Below, piece after piece: positions 17,594 to 26,903 of a DNA stretch of 64,000 bases (position 1 is its first letter; each line of letters begins with the position of its first letter). The stretch is from Pseudooceanicola aestuarii. GTDB lineage: Bacteria > Pseudomonadota > Alphaproteobacteria > Rhodobacterales > Rhodobacteraceae. The notes below the pieces were generated by a model. The model saw nothing but the letters and a program-made list of their open reading frames with translations, did no database searches and was not told the DNA's origin. The stretch spans positions 620,001 to 684,000 of the forward strand of contig NZ_JAAFZC010000001.1 of NCBI RefSeq assembly GCF_010614805.1, written 5' to 3'. The translations under genes and the position numbers were made by a program.

Positions 17594-17758
17594 TTGAGCA
17601 TCGACGACATGCGCCAGATTGCCACCCGGTGGCTCTGGTCCTACAACAACAAGCGTCCCAACTTGGGCAACGGCGGCATGACACCCGCCCAGAAACTGAA
17701 GATGGCCGCGTCAAGTCTGACACCAAGCCCCCGCAGAAACGGGGGAATTGCCACCTGA
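17594..17758 (+). mobile_element. IS3-family transposase remnant (C-terminal end)
   Basis: The plus-strand frame reads IDDMRQIATRWLWSYNNKRP followed by NLGNGGMTPAQKLKMA, the typical last 40 residues of IS3-family OrfB integrases just after the third catalytic acidic residue. The upstream integrase core is absent, and the frame before it does not resemble transposase. Only the 3' end of an old insertion remains, between the ABC operon and the DUF1499 gene. No intact inverted repeats or target duplication could be seen. Confidence 0.75.
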
Positions 17759-17773
17759 GGTGCCAAATCCAGC

Positions 17774-18532
17774 TTAGCCGCCGAACCGCTGCTGGAAATC
17801 GCGGATGCGCGCGGCGTTCACGCCCTGATCGCTGCGGCCAACCCTGGATACACCGCGCATGTCTACGCGGCTCCCCGCGCCCTTTTCCGTCACCACGACC
17901 ACGACATCATCGGCAAAATGAAAGACGGGGGTACGGGCGGTTGCCTCGAAACGGCGCCGCGCCGGATCCAATGCGGCGATCTCCCATCCCATGTCCCGCG
18001 CCACCGCCAAGGCGCGATCGTAGGCGGCATCGGGAGCCAGCGCCGTGTCCAGCGGGGCAATATCCGGGTAGGCGCTGGCCTGGGCCGCGGCAAGGTCCGG
18101 GCCGCCGTAGTCCAGAGTGTTGCGCGCGCCAGCGCGGGTCTCGTCCAGTGCCTCGAATAGGGGCGGATTGGCAGTATCGGTGGAAATGTCGTGGATCGGC
18201 GCCGCCCGCTGCTGCGGGTTGAGCATCCCGCCAATCATCGGCGCCAGGCAGGCCAGGCCGACAAGCAGGGCCACACCGCCCAGGAGCACCCCGCCCCGTT
18301 CCTTGCGCGCCAGGTGAAGGAGCAGCGCCAACAGACCTACCGCGGCAACGATCATCCCCAGCGGGTTCAGATAGGTCCGATAGAACCCGAAGCCGGTGAT
18401 CGGCTCCCACAGCCCCAGACGTGCCCCGAACAGCATCAGCACAACGCAAACCGCGCCGATCAAGGCGACCGAGAAAGCGATTTTTCCGGCATGTCGCATC
18501 AGTCTCATAGGTCTTGCAAACCCCTTTTGCAT
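17774..18532 (-). CDS. DUF1499 membrane protein
   Basis: The 252-residue protein begins with about three transmembrane helices: near residues 16-36, LGMIVAAVGLLALLLHL, and VLLGGVALLVGLACLAPM. A C-terminal DUF1499 domain follows (about residues 115-250; DISTDTANPPLF, then a two-layer segment ending SRVGRSDQGVNAARIRDF). The function of DUF1499 is unknown, and it is common in alphaproteobacteria as a small envelope protein. A second ATG at 18505 is also possible. The gene follows the efflux pump genes on the same strand, with about 50 bases between, but nothing ties it functionally to them. Confidence 0.8.
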   Translation of the reverse strand: MQKGFARPMRLMRHAGKIAFSVALIGAVCVVLMLFGARLGLWEPITGFGFYRTYLNPLGMIVAAVGLLALLLHLARKERGGVLLGGVALLVGLACLAPMIGGMLNPQQRAAPIHDISTDTANPPLFEALDETRAGARNTLDYGGPDLAAAQASAYPDIAPLDTALAPDAAYDRALAVARDMGWEIAALDPARRRFEATARTPVFHFADDVVVVVTEKGAGSRVDMRGVSRVGRSDQGVNAARIRDFQQRFGG

Positions 18533-18581
18533 TGCGCGGACCAGCCTGGCCCTGCCTCTATATTTTCCGCGATGGCGCGGG

Positions 18582-19940
18582 TCACGTGCCGCCCTGACCC
18601 GTCACGGCCGCGCCGGCCCCCGTGGCGATCTTCAACGTGGCCCAGGCCTGCGCCGCATCATTCACCGCAGAGGCTGCCGAAATCCTGGCAGACGCGGCAT
18701 TCCGATCCGTTTCCAGCAGGGCCAGCAACGTGATCGCACCATTGCGGTAGTTCTGCTGTGCCAACTCCAGGGCGCGGCCATAATCGCTGGCCGCCTTTCT
18801 CAACAGGGTGGCGCGCTGGCGGTAGCGTGACAGGCTGGATTGGGCGACCTGGACATCCTCCACCGCAGAGGCGACGGCGCCGCGCCAATTGATCTCTGCC
18901 TGCCTGGCTGCGGACAATTGCGCATCGCGGCTTGCCCTCAACTGTCCCTGGTTGAACACCGGCAGCGACAATTGGGGGCCAAAGCTCCAGCTGTTCGCGC
19001 CATCGGTGCGGGCGACCGTTCCGCTCAGCGTCAGCGAGGGATAGAGCGCGGCCTCCGCCACGCCAACCGCAGCCACGGCGGCGGCGAGGTCGGCCTCCGC
19101 ACTGCGCACATCGGGACGGTTACGCAACAGATCGGCGGGCACCCCGGTGCCTGCGCCGGCCGGAGAAGGCAATTGCGGCGCACCTTTTTGCAGTTCCGCC
19201 ATGATCGGGCCGGCAGGCTCGTTCAGCAGCGTTGCAATGGCATAGACATTGGCCTCGAATTGAGCCGCATATTGCGGCAGGCTTGCACGTGCCGTGGAAA
19301 GAAGCGCCTGCACCTCGGCAAGCTCGTATTCCGTTGCGGCCCCGGCCTCGAACTGGCTGCGGGTGATGTCGACTGTTTCTTCGCGTGCTTTTATCGTCGC
19401 ACGCGTCAACGCCAGCACCTCCTGATAATATCGCGCGTCGGAATAGGCCGAGAGCAACTCGGCCAGCCAGGCCAGCCTCACGGTCTCGACATCGGCCCGT
19501 GCGGCCGCAAGCGAGGCGGCGGCCGCATCACGTTCCCGGCGCAGACCACCGAAGATATCCAGCACCAGAGATGCCCCCAAAGCGGCGCTATCGCTGCGCG
19601 TGCTGCCAATGGCCACGTCACCGCCAGAGGTCGTGCGCGACCCGGACAGCGCGCCGTCCGCCGCGGAATTGACCCCTGTCTTGCGCAGTTCTGCCTGTGC
19701 CTGCCGGATCGCCTCGCTTGCGGCCATCACGTCAAGGTTCTGTGCCAGTCCGCGCGTCACCAGCCGGGTCAGTGTCGGATCCTTGTACTCCAGCCACCAT
19801 TTCTGCGTCGCGACTGCGCCTATGGTCTCGGCACTGCCCGCGACAAAGCGGGTCTGAAGGGCCACGTCGGGCCTCTGGTAGTCCGGACCGACCGCACAGC
19901 CGGCAACAAGACATGTCAGCAAGAGGTAATGGGGGTTCAC
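18582..19940 (-). CDS. RND efflux outer-membrane factor lipoprotein (OprM/NodT type)
   Basis: TolC-like outer-membrane channel of 452 residues, third component of the tripartite pump. The N-terminus carries a lipobox, LVAGC, followed by AVGPDYQRPDV, typical of the NodT/OprM lipoprotein branch. Two outer-membrane efflux repeats rich in Ala-Gln helices follow. The GTG start at 19940 overlaps the RND gene stop as GTGA. It docks on the membrane fusion protein and exports substrates across the outer membrane. Confidence 0.93.
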   Translation of the reverse strand: MNPHYLLLTCLVAGCAVGPDYQRPDVALQTRFVAGSAETIGAVATQKWWLEYKDPTLTRLVTRGLAQNLDVMAASEAIRQAQAELRKTGVNSAADGALSGSRTTSGGDVAIGSTRSDSAALGASLVLDIFGGLRRERDAAAASLAAARADVETVRLAWLAELLSAYSDARYYQEVLALTRATIKAREETVDITRSQFEAGAATEYELAEVQALLSTARASLPQYAAQFEANVYAIATLLNEPAGPIMAELQKGAPQLPSPAGAGTGVPADLLRNRPDVRSAEADLAAAVAAVGVAEAALYPSLTLSGTVARTDGANSWSFGPQLSLPVFNQGQLRASRDAQLSAARQAEINWRGAVASAVEDVQVAQSSLSRYRQRATLLRKAASDYGRALELAQQNYRNGAITLLALLETDRNAASARISAASAVNDAAQAWATLKIATGAGAAVTGQGGT

Positions 19941-22900
19941 TGGGCCGTCTCCCTTCGAGTACGGAATAGTTCGGTTGTCCTGATGACGGCGACGTAGAAG
20001 ACCGGAACCATCACGATCCCGATCACCGCCGAAAAGACGATCCCGCCAAGCATGCCGGTTCCGATCGATTTCTGCGCATTTGCCCCCGCCCCCGAAGCCA
20101 GAACCAACGGCAGGATGCCGAAACCGAATGCCAGCGACGTCATGAGGATCGGACGCAGCCGCAGGCGCGCGGCCGAGGTGGCAGCCTCCAACAGGCTCTT
20201 GCCTGCGGCACGCAAAGTCTCCGCGAACTCGACGATCAGGATGGCGTTTCTGGCGGCCAGACCGATCGTGGTCAGCAGCCCAACCTTGAAATAGACGTCG
20301 TTGGACTGGCCGAAATACCAGGTCGCCAGCAAGGCGCCCAGGATACCGATCGGAACCGACAGCATCACCGCGAAGGGCACCGCCCAGCTTTCGTACAACG
20401 CCGCAAGGCAGAGAAAGACCACCAACGCCGAGATCGCGTAGAGAACGGCCTCCTGGTCGCCCGACAGCCTTTCCTGGTAGCTCAGCCCTGTCCAGGCGGC
20501 AGCGTAGGAGCCATCGAGGTCAGCCGTGAGCTGTTCCATCGCCTCCATCGCGTCGCCGGAGCTGACGCCGGCCCCCGCCTCGCCCGAGATCTCCAATGCC
20601 CGCGTTCCGCCATAGCGGGCAAGCTGCGGGGTGACCATCTCCCACTCGCGGCTGACGAAAGCCGACACCGGCACCATTTCGGAACTGGAATTGCGCACGT
20701 ACCAATGGTCGATGTCCTCCGGCTGCATGCGCCAGTCGGACCCGCCCTGCACGATCACCTCGCGCAGGTCGTTGCCAAGCGGGAAGTCGTTCACGTAGGA
20801 GCCGGAAAACACCGTGGAAAGCATGGCGTTCACATCCGACAAGGAAACGCCCAGCGCCTCGGCCTTCTGCTGGTCGATCCGCAATTTCAGGGCAGGTTCG
20901 GCCGCATCGTCATTGCCGCGCAGGTTGGTGACCTGTCCACTGGCACGCCCGTCCGTCACCAACTGATCGGCAGCGGCGGTCAGGGCCTCCTGCCCCGCGC
21001 CGGACTGATCGACCAGGTACACTGTGAAGCCCGAGGAGGTGCCCAGGCCCGGGATCGCGGGGGGCTGGAGCACGAAAATGCTGCCCAGCCGCGACTGGAA
21101 GAACCTTTGGTTCGCGCGCACCATCAGGTCGGCCGCATCCTGGTCCGGGCGATCCTCGTAATCCTTGAGGCGGATGAACAGCACACCATAATTCTGGCCT
21201 GACCCGCCGAAACTGAAGCCGACATTGGCGAACACGCCGTCAACGATGCCGGTTTCCTCGGTCAGCAGGTACTCTTCGATCTGCGAGATCGTGTATTCCG
21301 TCTGCTGCACGGTGGAGCCCTGGGGCAGTTCGACCATGGCCATCAGGACACCCTGGTCCTCGGTCGGCAGGAAGGAACTGGGCAGACGGTCATAGACCCA
21401 ATAGGCCCCGAACCCGGCCAGCCCCAACAGCAGCAGCATGCGAAAGGGCCGCCGGCAGAGCCGTCCCACCAGCCCGCCGTAGCCACCCGTCAGACGGTCC
21501 AGCCCGGCGTTGAACCAGCGCAGAGGTGCCACCGGGGCCTTGGCCTGGCCTCTCTTGAGCAGTTGGCCGCACATCGCCGGGGTAAGGATCAGCGCCACGA
21601 AGAGCGACAGCACCATCGCCGAGATGATCGTGACCGAGAATTGCTTGTAGATGACCCCGGTGGAGCCGTCCATGAAGGCCATCGGCAGGAACACCGCCGA
21701 CAGGACCATGACGATTCCGACCAGCGCGGTAGAGATCTCGCCCATGCTCTTTTCCGTGGCCGCCACCGCGTCCAGCCCGTCTTCTTCCATCACGCGTTCG
21801 ACATTTTCCACCACGACGATCGCGTCGTCGACCAGAAGCCCGATGGCCAGAACCAGCGCGAACATCGACAGGGTGTTGATCGACATGCCAAAGGCCGACA
21901 GCACGCCGAAGGTGCCAAGCAGAACCACCGGAACCGCAATGGTCGGAATGAGCGTCGCGCGCCAGCTTTGCAGGAAGACGAAGATGACCAGGAACACCAG
22001 GACCACGGCTTCGATCAACGTCTCGTACACCTGGTCGATAGACGCCTCCACGAAGGGGGAGGTGTCAAAGGGATACTCCACGCTCACGCCCTCGGGCAGG
22101 GCCGAGGACAGACCGTCCATGACCTCCCGGACACGCTCCGCGGTATCGACCGCATTGGCCCCGGTGGACAGGTTGACGGCGAAGCCCGCAGCCGGGTGGC
22201 CGTCAAAGCGGCTCACACTGCCGTAATCCTCTTCCGCCAATTCGACGGTTGCCACGTCGCGCAGATAGATCGTGGAACCGTCCGTGTCGGTTTTCAACAG
22301 GATCGCCTGGAAATCCGCCACCGTCTCCAACTGCGATTGAGCCGACAGTGAGACGGTGAACTGATGCCCCTTGGTCACCGGCTGATCGCCCAGGCTGCCG
22401 ACGGTGACATTGGTATTCTGTTGCGAGACGGCCGTGGTGACATCCGAAGGGGTCAGCTGATACTGGTACAGGCGCTCCGGGTTCAACCAGATCCGCATCG
22501 CGTATTCGGTGCCGAAGACATTGATCGACCCGACCCCATCTGTACGCTGTACCGCATCCTGGATCGTGTTGCTCAGGATGTCGCCAAGTTCGAGCGAGGT
22601 ATAGCTGTCGTCCTGGCTGACCAGCGCGCCCACCATGAGGATCGAGCTGGTCGAGCGGGTGACGGACACCCCCCGGCTGGTGACTGCATCGGGAAGTTGC
22701 GATTCAACCAGTTGCAGCTTGTTCTGCACCTGCACCTGCGCCATGTCGGGGTCGATGGTATCATCAAAGGTGAGCGAGACGCTGGCAGACCCCTCGCTGG
22801 ACGAAGATGTCATGTAGGTCAGGCCGTCCAGCCCGGTCAGCCCGTCCTCGATGACCGCCGTAACCGAGTTTTCCACCGTCTCCGCCGAGGCCCCGGTGTA

Positions 22901-23044
22901 GGTCGCGGAAATCCGGACGGTCGTCGGCGCGATATCGGGATACTGGGAAATCGGCAGGCTGCTCATGCTGTAGACGCCCAGCAACATGGTCGCGATGGCA
23001 AGCACCCAGGCGAAAACCGGGCGGTGAATGAAGAACGCCGCCAT
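19937..23044 (-). CDS. RND multidrug efflux pump, inner-membrane HAE1 subunit (AcrB/MexB type)
   Basis: Proton-driven trimeric exporter of 1035 residues, full length for the HAE1 family. The N-terminus MAAFFIHRPVFAWVLAI and LPISQYPDIAPTTV are family hallmarks. The proton-relay aspartate pair is in GLLVDDAIVVVENVERV in the fourth helix. The other transmembrane helices and two large periplasmic loops are complete. The start is three bases after the fusion-protein stop. Likely substrates are hydrophobic drugs, bile-like compounds or aromatics. The pump may confer intrinsic resistance but gives no specific clue to substrate. Confidence 0.96.
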   Translation of the reverse strand: MAAFFIHRPVFAWVLAIATMLLGVYSMSSLPISQYPDIAPTTVRISATYTGASAETVENSVTAVIEDGLTGLDGLTYMTSSSSEGSASVSLTFDDTIDPDMAQVQVQNKLQLVESQLPDAVTSRGVSVTRSTSSILMVGALVSQDDSYTSLELGDILSNTIQDAVQRTDGVGSINVFGTEYAMRIWLNPERLYQYQLTPSDVTTAVSQQNTNVTVGSLGDQPVTKGHQFTVSLSAQSQLETVADFQAILLKTDTDGSTIYLRDVATVELAEEDYGSVSRFDGHPAAGFAVNLSTGANAVDTAERVREVMDGLSSALPEGVSVEYPFDTSPFVEASIDQVYETLIEAVVLVFLVIFVFLQSWRATLIPTIAVPVVLLGTFGVLSAFGMSINTLSMFALVLAIGLLVDDAIVVVENVERVMEEDGLDAVAATEKSMGEISTALVGIVMVLSAVFLPMAFMDGSTGVIYKQFSVTIISAMVLSLFVALILTPAMCGQLLKRGQAKAPVAPLRWFNAGLDRLTGGYGGLVGRLCRRPFRMLLLLGLAGFGAYWVYDRLPSSFLPTEDQGVLMAMVELPQGSTVQQTEYTISQIEEYLLTEETGIVDGVFANVGFSFGGSGQNYGVLFIRLKDYEDRPDQDAADLMVRANQRFFQSRLGSIFVLQPPAIPGLGTSSGFTVYLVDQSGAGQEALTAAADQLVTDGRASGQVTNLRGNDDAAEPALKLRIDQQKAEALGVSLSDVNAMLSTVFSGSYVNDFPLGNDLREVIVQGGSDWRMQPEDIDHWYVRNSSSEMVPVSAFVSREWEMVTPQLARYGGTRALEISGEAGAGVSSGDAMEAMEQLTADLDGSYAAAWTGLSYQERLSGDQEAVLYAISALVVFLCLAALYESWAVPFAVMLSVPIGILGALLATWYFGQSNDVYFKVGLLTTIGLAARNAILIVEFAETLRAAGKSLLEAATSAARLRLRPILMTSLAFGFGILPLVLASGAGANAQKSIGTGMLGGIVFSAVIGIVMVPVFYVAVIRTTELFRTRRETAQ

Positions 23045-23047
23045 GGA

Positions 23048-24235
23048 TCAATCCTCCACGGCGGAGGTATCGGCATCGCGTGAGATACCGTCTTCATCAA
23101 TGATCGCTGCCACGGGTGTCACGGCCTGCCCCGGCCGAAGGGTCGACAGCCCGTCCACGATCAGCCGGTCACCGTCGCTCAGCCCTTCGCGGACGATCCA
23201 TGCGTTTTCATGGCTGCCCTCATCCTCCAGGATGACCTGCCGCGCGGTGCCGTCTTCACCCACGATATAAGCCGTCAGCTTGCCTGAGTTTCCCCGCGTG
23301 GCGGCACGCTGGGGAACGAGATACGCCTTCATTGTGCCGATGACGACCTCCCCGCGGACGAACATCCCCGGAATGATGACGTGGTGGGGATTGTCGAACT
23401 TGAACCGGATCGTCACCGTGCCGGTCGAGGTGGAAACCGTGGTGCCGGCGGTGACCAGTTGACCTGTCCCGCGATAGACCTCCCCGTTTTCAAGCGTCAA
23501 GGTCGCCTTCAGACCTTCGTTCGGTTGCAACGTCCCGTCGGCGAAGCCTTTCCGGACAGAAAGGATGCGCGTGCTTGCTTCCTTGATATCCACGTAGATC
23601 GGATCGGCCTGGACGATGGCGGTCAATGCGTCGGACTGCCCGGCTGTCACGAGGTCACCGACGGATACGGTGGCGACATCGGCACGCCCGGCGATCGGGC
23701 TTTTCATGGTGGTCCAGGACAATTCTGTCTGCGCATAATCCAGCGCGGCCCTGGCCGCGTCCAGCGTGGCCTTTGCCTCGGCCAGGCTGGCGCGCGCGGC
23801 CTCCACTTCGGCCTCGGTGTAGCCACGGCCTGCCAATTGCTCCGCCCGGTCATAGGCCGCCTGCATCACCGGCAGCTGCGCCTCTGCCGTCGCCAGGCTT
23901 GCCCGTGCCGAAGCCTCTGCCGCGACATAGGAGGAATCGTCGATGCGGAACAAGGGGTCGCCCACTTCAAGCAGGTGGTCGGGCGTGTAGAGAACCTCCT
24001 CCACGACACCGCCCACGCGGGGGCGCACCTCGACCTCTTGAAACGCCACGGCATGTCCCGGCGCGGTCACGACACGGGGAATTTCCTGCAAGCTCATCTC
24101 GACAACGCCCACCTCGACGGGGCCCGCCTCGACAGGGCCAGTGGCGCCGGACGGCCCGGGCTGTGCACTTGCCAACGCCGCGCCTCCCGTCAGCACAAGG
24201 GCCGCACCAATCACCTTCCAAACACTGCCATTCAT
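23048..24235 (-). CDS. RND efflux periplasmic adaptor (membrane fusion protein)
   Basis: AcrA/MexA-like adaptor of 395 residues. A signal peptide (MNGSVWKVIGAALVLTGGAA, cleaved near ASA-Q) is followed by the lipoyl half-motif near residues 45-75 and an alpha-helical hairpin rich in Ala/Glu (about 95-165). The second lipoyl half (SPIAGRADVATVSVGDLV), beta-barrel and membrane-proximal domains complete it. The ATG at 24235 is chosen over an in-frame start 84 bases upstream because it gives a proper signal peptide and follows a purine-rich site. It bridges the inner-membrane pump and the outer-membrane factor and heads the three-gene operon, divergent from the TetR gene. Confidence 0.93.
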   Translation of the reverse strand: MNGSVWKVIGAALVLTGGAALASAQPGPSGATGPVEAGPVEVGVVEMSLQEIPRVVTAPGHAVAFQEVEVRPRVGGVVEEVLYTPDHLLEVGDPLFRIDDSSYVAAEASARASLATAEAQLPVMQAAYDRAEQLAGRGYTEAEVEAARASLAEAKATLDAARAALDYAQTELSWTTMKSPIAGRADVATVSVGDLVTAGQSDALTAIVQADPIYVDIKEASTRILSVRKGFADGTLQPNEGLKATLTLENGEVYRGTGQLVTAGTTVSTSTGTVTIRFKFDNPHHVIIPGMFVRGEVVIGTMKAYLVPQRAATRGNSGKLTAYIVGEDGTARQVILEDEGSHENAWIVREGLSDGDRLIVDGLSTLRPGQAVTPVAAIIDEDGISRDADTSAVED

Positions 24236-24312
24236 CTGTCTCTGATCCTTGACTGTCGGCGATATTTCGTGCCTGATACGCAAACAATGCACACTACGCA
24301 ACGTTATGAAGA
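24236..24312. promoter_or_regulatory. Divergent promoter region between efflux operon and tetR-type gene
   Basis: These 77 bases separate the start codons of the adaptor and the TetR regulator and must hold both promoters. They are more AT-rich than their surroundings. CGTTA occurs just before and just after the regulator start (around 24302 and 24332) as a direct repeat, but no convincing long palindrome was found. Control by the adjacent TetR protein is expected from the arrangement. Confidence 0.5.
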
Positions 24313-24900
24313 ATGACACTTTCGTTACGAGAAAGACGACGGCAGCAAACGGCGCGCGATATCCAGATGGTCACGCTGGAACTGGCGGCGCAGCACGGGC
24401 TGGAGAACGTCACCACGGAAGAAATCGCCGCAGCCGCCGGGATCAGCGCGCGCACCTTCTTCAACTATTATACAAACAAGGAAGCCGCCGCGATCGGGGC
24501 CCCGCCCGCGTTCCGGGAGGAGGAAAAGGACGCCTTGCGCGAAGGGACAGGGACGCTGGCCGAAGACCTCAAACGGTTCCTGGACCGGCACATGGAAGAC
24601 CTGTCCGGGGATGAACCCATCCTCAGGATGATTGGCGCGGTCCTTCGGTCCAACGAAAAGGCGCGCGGCATCCTTGAAGGGTTCCTGAACATCGAGCGCA
24701 TCGCGCTTGCGGAATGCCTGCTCCCGCGTGTGAACGATCGCCAGGCCGCCGCCGCCCTCGCCAGCACTGTCACCGACGTGATCGACAGGACGATCCACTT
24801 GTGGGAGCACGAACAAGACCTGTCCCTTGGCGCGGCGCTGGATATCGTCTGGGAGGGCATGATCAGGGCGTCACGACTGCTGGCAGTACCGCCGGAATAG
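24313..24900 (+). CDS. TetR-family repressor of the RND pump
   Basis: The 195-residue regulator has an N-terminal TetR helix-turn-helix (about residues 10-60; LENVTTEEIAAAAGISARTF and FFNYYTNKEAA) and an all-helical ligand-binding C-terminus. It is transcribed away from the efflux operon, the standard arrangement of AcrR-like local repressors that release the operator when a pump substrate binds. The start at 24313 places the helix-turn-helix at the usual distance from the N-terminus. No strong ribosome-binding site precedes it. Confidence 0.88.
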   Translation: MTLSLRERRRQQTARDIQMVTLELAAQHGLENVTTEEIAAAAGISARTFFNYYTNKEAAAIGAPPAFREEEKDALREGTGTLAEDLKRFLDRHMEDLSGDEPILRMIGAVLRSNEKARGILEGFLNIERIALAECLLPRVNDRQAAAALASTVTDVIDRTIHLWEHEQDLSLGAALDIVWEGMIRASRLLAVPPE

Positions 24901-25085
24901 GTTCCGATCTCAGGGAACACCCTTCGGCAGATCCAGAACAGTTGATGGACCGGGGTCGGCATGCCCTGGTTTCGCAGGATTCGCGCGACCGGCGCTGAGC
25001 AACGACCGCGAAGCGGCTGAGGCGCGACAAGCCGGTCCATCGCGCGGCACGAGCGCAAGTGATATCAGCCTTGTGCACCGCCAGT

Positions 25086-25619
25086 TCACTCTCCGGCCGT
25101 GGGCAGCACGATGCGCACCACAGAAGAGATCGGGACCCCATCCACGGCCCATTCGCCGTGATCGTTCGCATTCAGGGTAACTTTCACCTCGTTCTCGCCC
25201 GGCTGAACAAACTCGGCGGGGAGATGATACCAGTCGGAATAAACCCGCGCGACCTTCACGCCATTGACGTAGATGTGGGCGTGGCCCTCGTTGTCCTGCG
25301 GGTCTCGGTTTATGTTGGCTGGAGTGAAGCGGAAATCGCGGACCAGGATCTGGACGTTGTAGCCTCCCATGATGTCCGGGAACATCAGGTGAGTCACGCC
25401 GGGCACGGGCAGGTCCGGCGACACTTCGCGGGGCGGGTGCTGATGCGTCATCGCCAAGGCCGGCGCCGCGCCCGGCGCCATGGTCATGTGCGGCGTGTCT
25501 GTGCGCGACACCTCCGCCCCCGCGGGTTGCGCAGTCAGGCCCGGATAGCCTGATTGCAACAGCGTCATGAGAACGACGGCGACAGAGGCACCAATAACGA
25601 GGTAGGCAATCCTCTCCAT
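25086..25619 (-). CDS. Exported His/Met-rich protein of unknown function
   Basis: The 177-residue protein has an N-terminal membrane anchor or signal (MERIAYLVIGASVAVVLMTL). A low-complexity linker rich in His and Met follows (PHMTMAP, then MTHQHPP, residues 43-62), and then a beta-rich domain with GHAHIYVNG (112-120). That domain recalls small periplasmic beta-sandwich domains with a carbohydrate- or metal-binding look, but I cannot name a family. It starts seven bases after the YHYH-protein stop, so the two are one operon. The His/Met linker suggests copper or another soft metal, as inference. Confidence 0.75.
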   Translation of the reverse strand: MERIAYLVIGASVAVVLMTLLQSGYPGLTAQPAGAEVSRTDTPHMTMAPGAAPALAMTHQHPPREVSPDLPVPGVTHLMFPDIMGGYNVQILVRDFRFTPANINRDPQDNEGHAHIYVNGVKVARVYSDWYHLPAEFVQPGENEVKVTLNANDHGEWAVDGVPISSVVRIVLPTAGE

Positions 25620-25626
25620 TGCGCGC

Positions 25627-26625
25627 CTACCGGCCGGGCCCCGGCATCGCGGCGCGCAGCGCCTCCTCACTCAGTCCGAGGGCCTGCGCCGCCGCCGCGA
25701 AATCCGGCGGCATCGTGGTACCTAGCGCGCGCATCAAATCGTCCTCGCTCACGCCAAGCTCTTCTGCCACGGCCGCGAGATCCGGCCCTTGACCGGGCGC
25801 CCCGCCGCCGAAGTTTTCTTCCACCTCGCCATGATAACAATCAATCATGTAGGGCGCTTCGTCGGCTGTCAGATGGTAATGGTATATACCTTCCGCGAAT
25901 TCCGGCGTCGGACCGAAATGACCGCTGCATTCGTCAAGATCGCCATTGGTGACGATCACGCCCCCCACGTCCTGGTTGGCATAGACCGGAAATCCATCTT
26001 CCAACACGCCGATCATCGCGGAATGCGCCCCAGGTTGTGCCGCCGCTTCGGCGATGCAGACCGGAATACCGTGGTAGTGGTAGCTTGTGCCATCCACGAG
26101 TGTGTGCCCGTTGCATTCATCCAGAAATGCGACGTGGTCGTGGATCACCTGGTCGTCCTTGGCGACGACCGAACGCTCCATATTCTCGTAATCGTTGAAG
26201 ATTTGCGCGCCGCTCAGGGCAACGCCGATACGCCCCAACGAGGTTTCGGTCGGCGCCTCCGCAAGGACGGGCTGCGTGGTTATCGTGGTGTCTACCGGTG
26301 TTTCCGCGAAATACTCGGACGAGTCGACGACCTTGAAGAAATTCGCCGGCTTGTCCGCAAAAGGCTGGGCGGCCGGGTTCGTGGGGATCAGGTATTTCTC
26401 TGCGAACCCGTGGCTGGGGATGCCATCGGATTCAAAACGGAACGTGTTGTCTGCGGGGTTCATCGTGATCGTCACGTTATCCGCCCATGCGGCACCTTCG
26501 ACGGCCGCCGCAGTATCATTGACCCCGGTCGAGAAAACCTGCGCGCCCAAGGGGGATTGGCTGAAAACAATGGCGGCAACTACGGCGGCGCCCGCGGCCG
26601 TCCCGTATAGACCTCTGTTCGACAT
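25627..26625 (-). CDS. YHYH-domain exported protein
   Basis: The 332-residue secreted protein has a signal-like N-terminus (GTAAGAAVVAAIVFSQSPLG, residues 8-27). Its YHYH domain contains motifs TSYHYHGIPVC (180-190) and EGIYHYHLT (245-253). Four cysteines (171, 190, 233, 263) could form disulfides. The C-terminus carries two short helical repeats, AVAEELGVSEDDLMRALG and AAAQALGLSEEALRAAMP, separated by a PPDF linker. The role of YHYH proteins is not established, and the paired His motifs suggest metal binding. The ATG at 26625 follows AAGGAGAG. It is co-transcribed with the His/Met-rich protein. The 278 bases upstream hold only its promoter region as far as I can see. Confidence 0.85.
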   Translation of the reverse strand: MSNRGLYGTAAGAAVVAAIVFSQSPLGAQVFSTGVNDTAAAVEGAAWADNVTITMNPADNTFRFESDGIPSHGFAEKYLIPTNPAAQPFADKPANFFKVVDSSEYFAETPVDTTITTQPVLAEAPTETSLGRIGVALSGAQIFNDYENMERSVVAKDDQVIHDHVAFLDECNGHTLVDGTSYHYHGIPVCIAEAAAQPGAHSAMIGVLEDGFPVYANQDVGGVIVTNGDLDECSGHFGPTPEFAEGIYHYHLTADEAPYMIDCYHGEVEENFGGGAPGQGPDLAAVAEELGVSEDDLMRALGTTMPPDFAAAAQALGLSEEALRAAMPGPGR

Positions 26626-26903
26626 ATCTGTTCTCTCCTTTGGCGCGACAGGCAAACCCCGGTGCGCTGACTGACGCGGAATGATGCCGCGACGACCACC
26701 GGACCTTGAACGGCCAGGAAACCGGCCTCCGTCGCTTCGCTTCAAAAGAAATTCGAAAAGGACGTAACCGGGCCTCCGACACGCATGGCGATGTAGCGCC
26801 ATATTTCTCGCGCACCAGCCATGTCGCCCCCGACGGCACAGCTCCAAAGCCCGCTTCAAGGTGTGCTGCGCCGTCCGGGAGCGACCAGACACGGCGCGCG
26901 CGC

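Noticed and set aside
24901..25085. Possible gene or mobile remnant between the TetR gene and the His/Met-rich protein
   Set aside because: Short frames on both strands were examined. None showed a recognisable motif or a ribosome-binding site.
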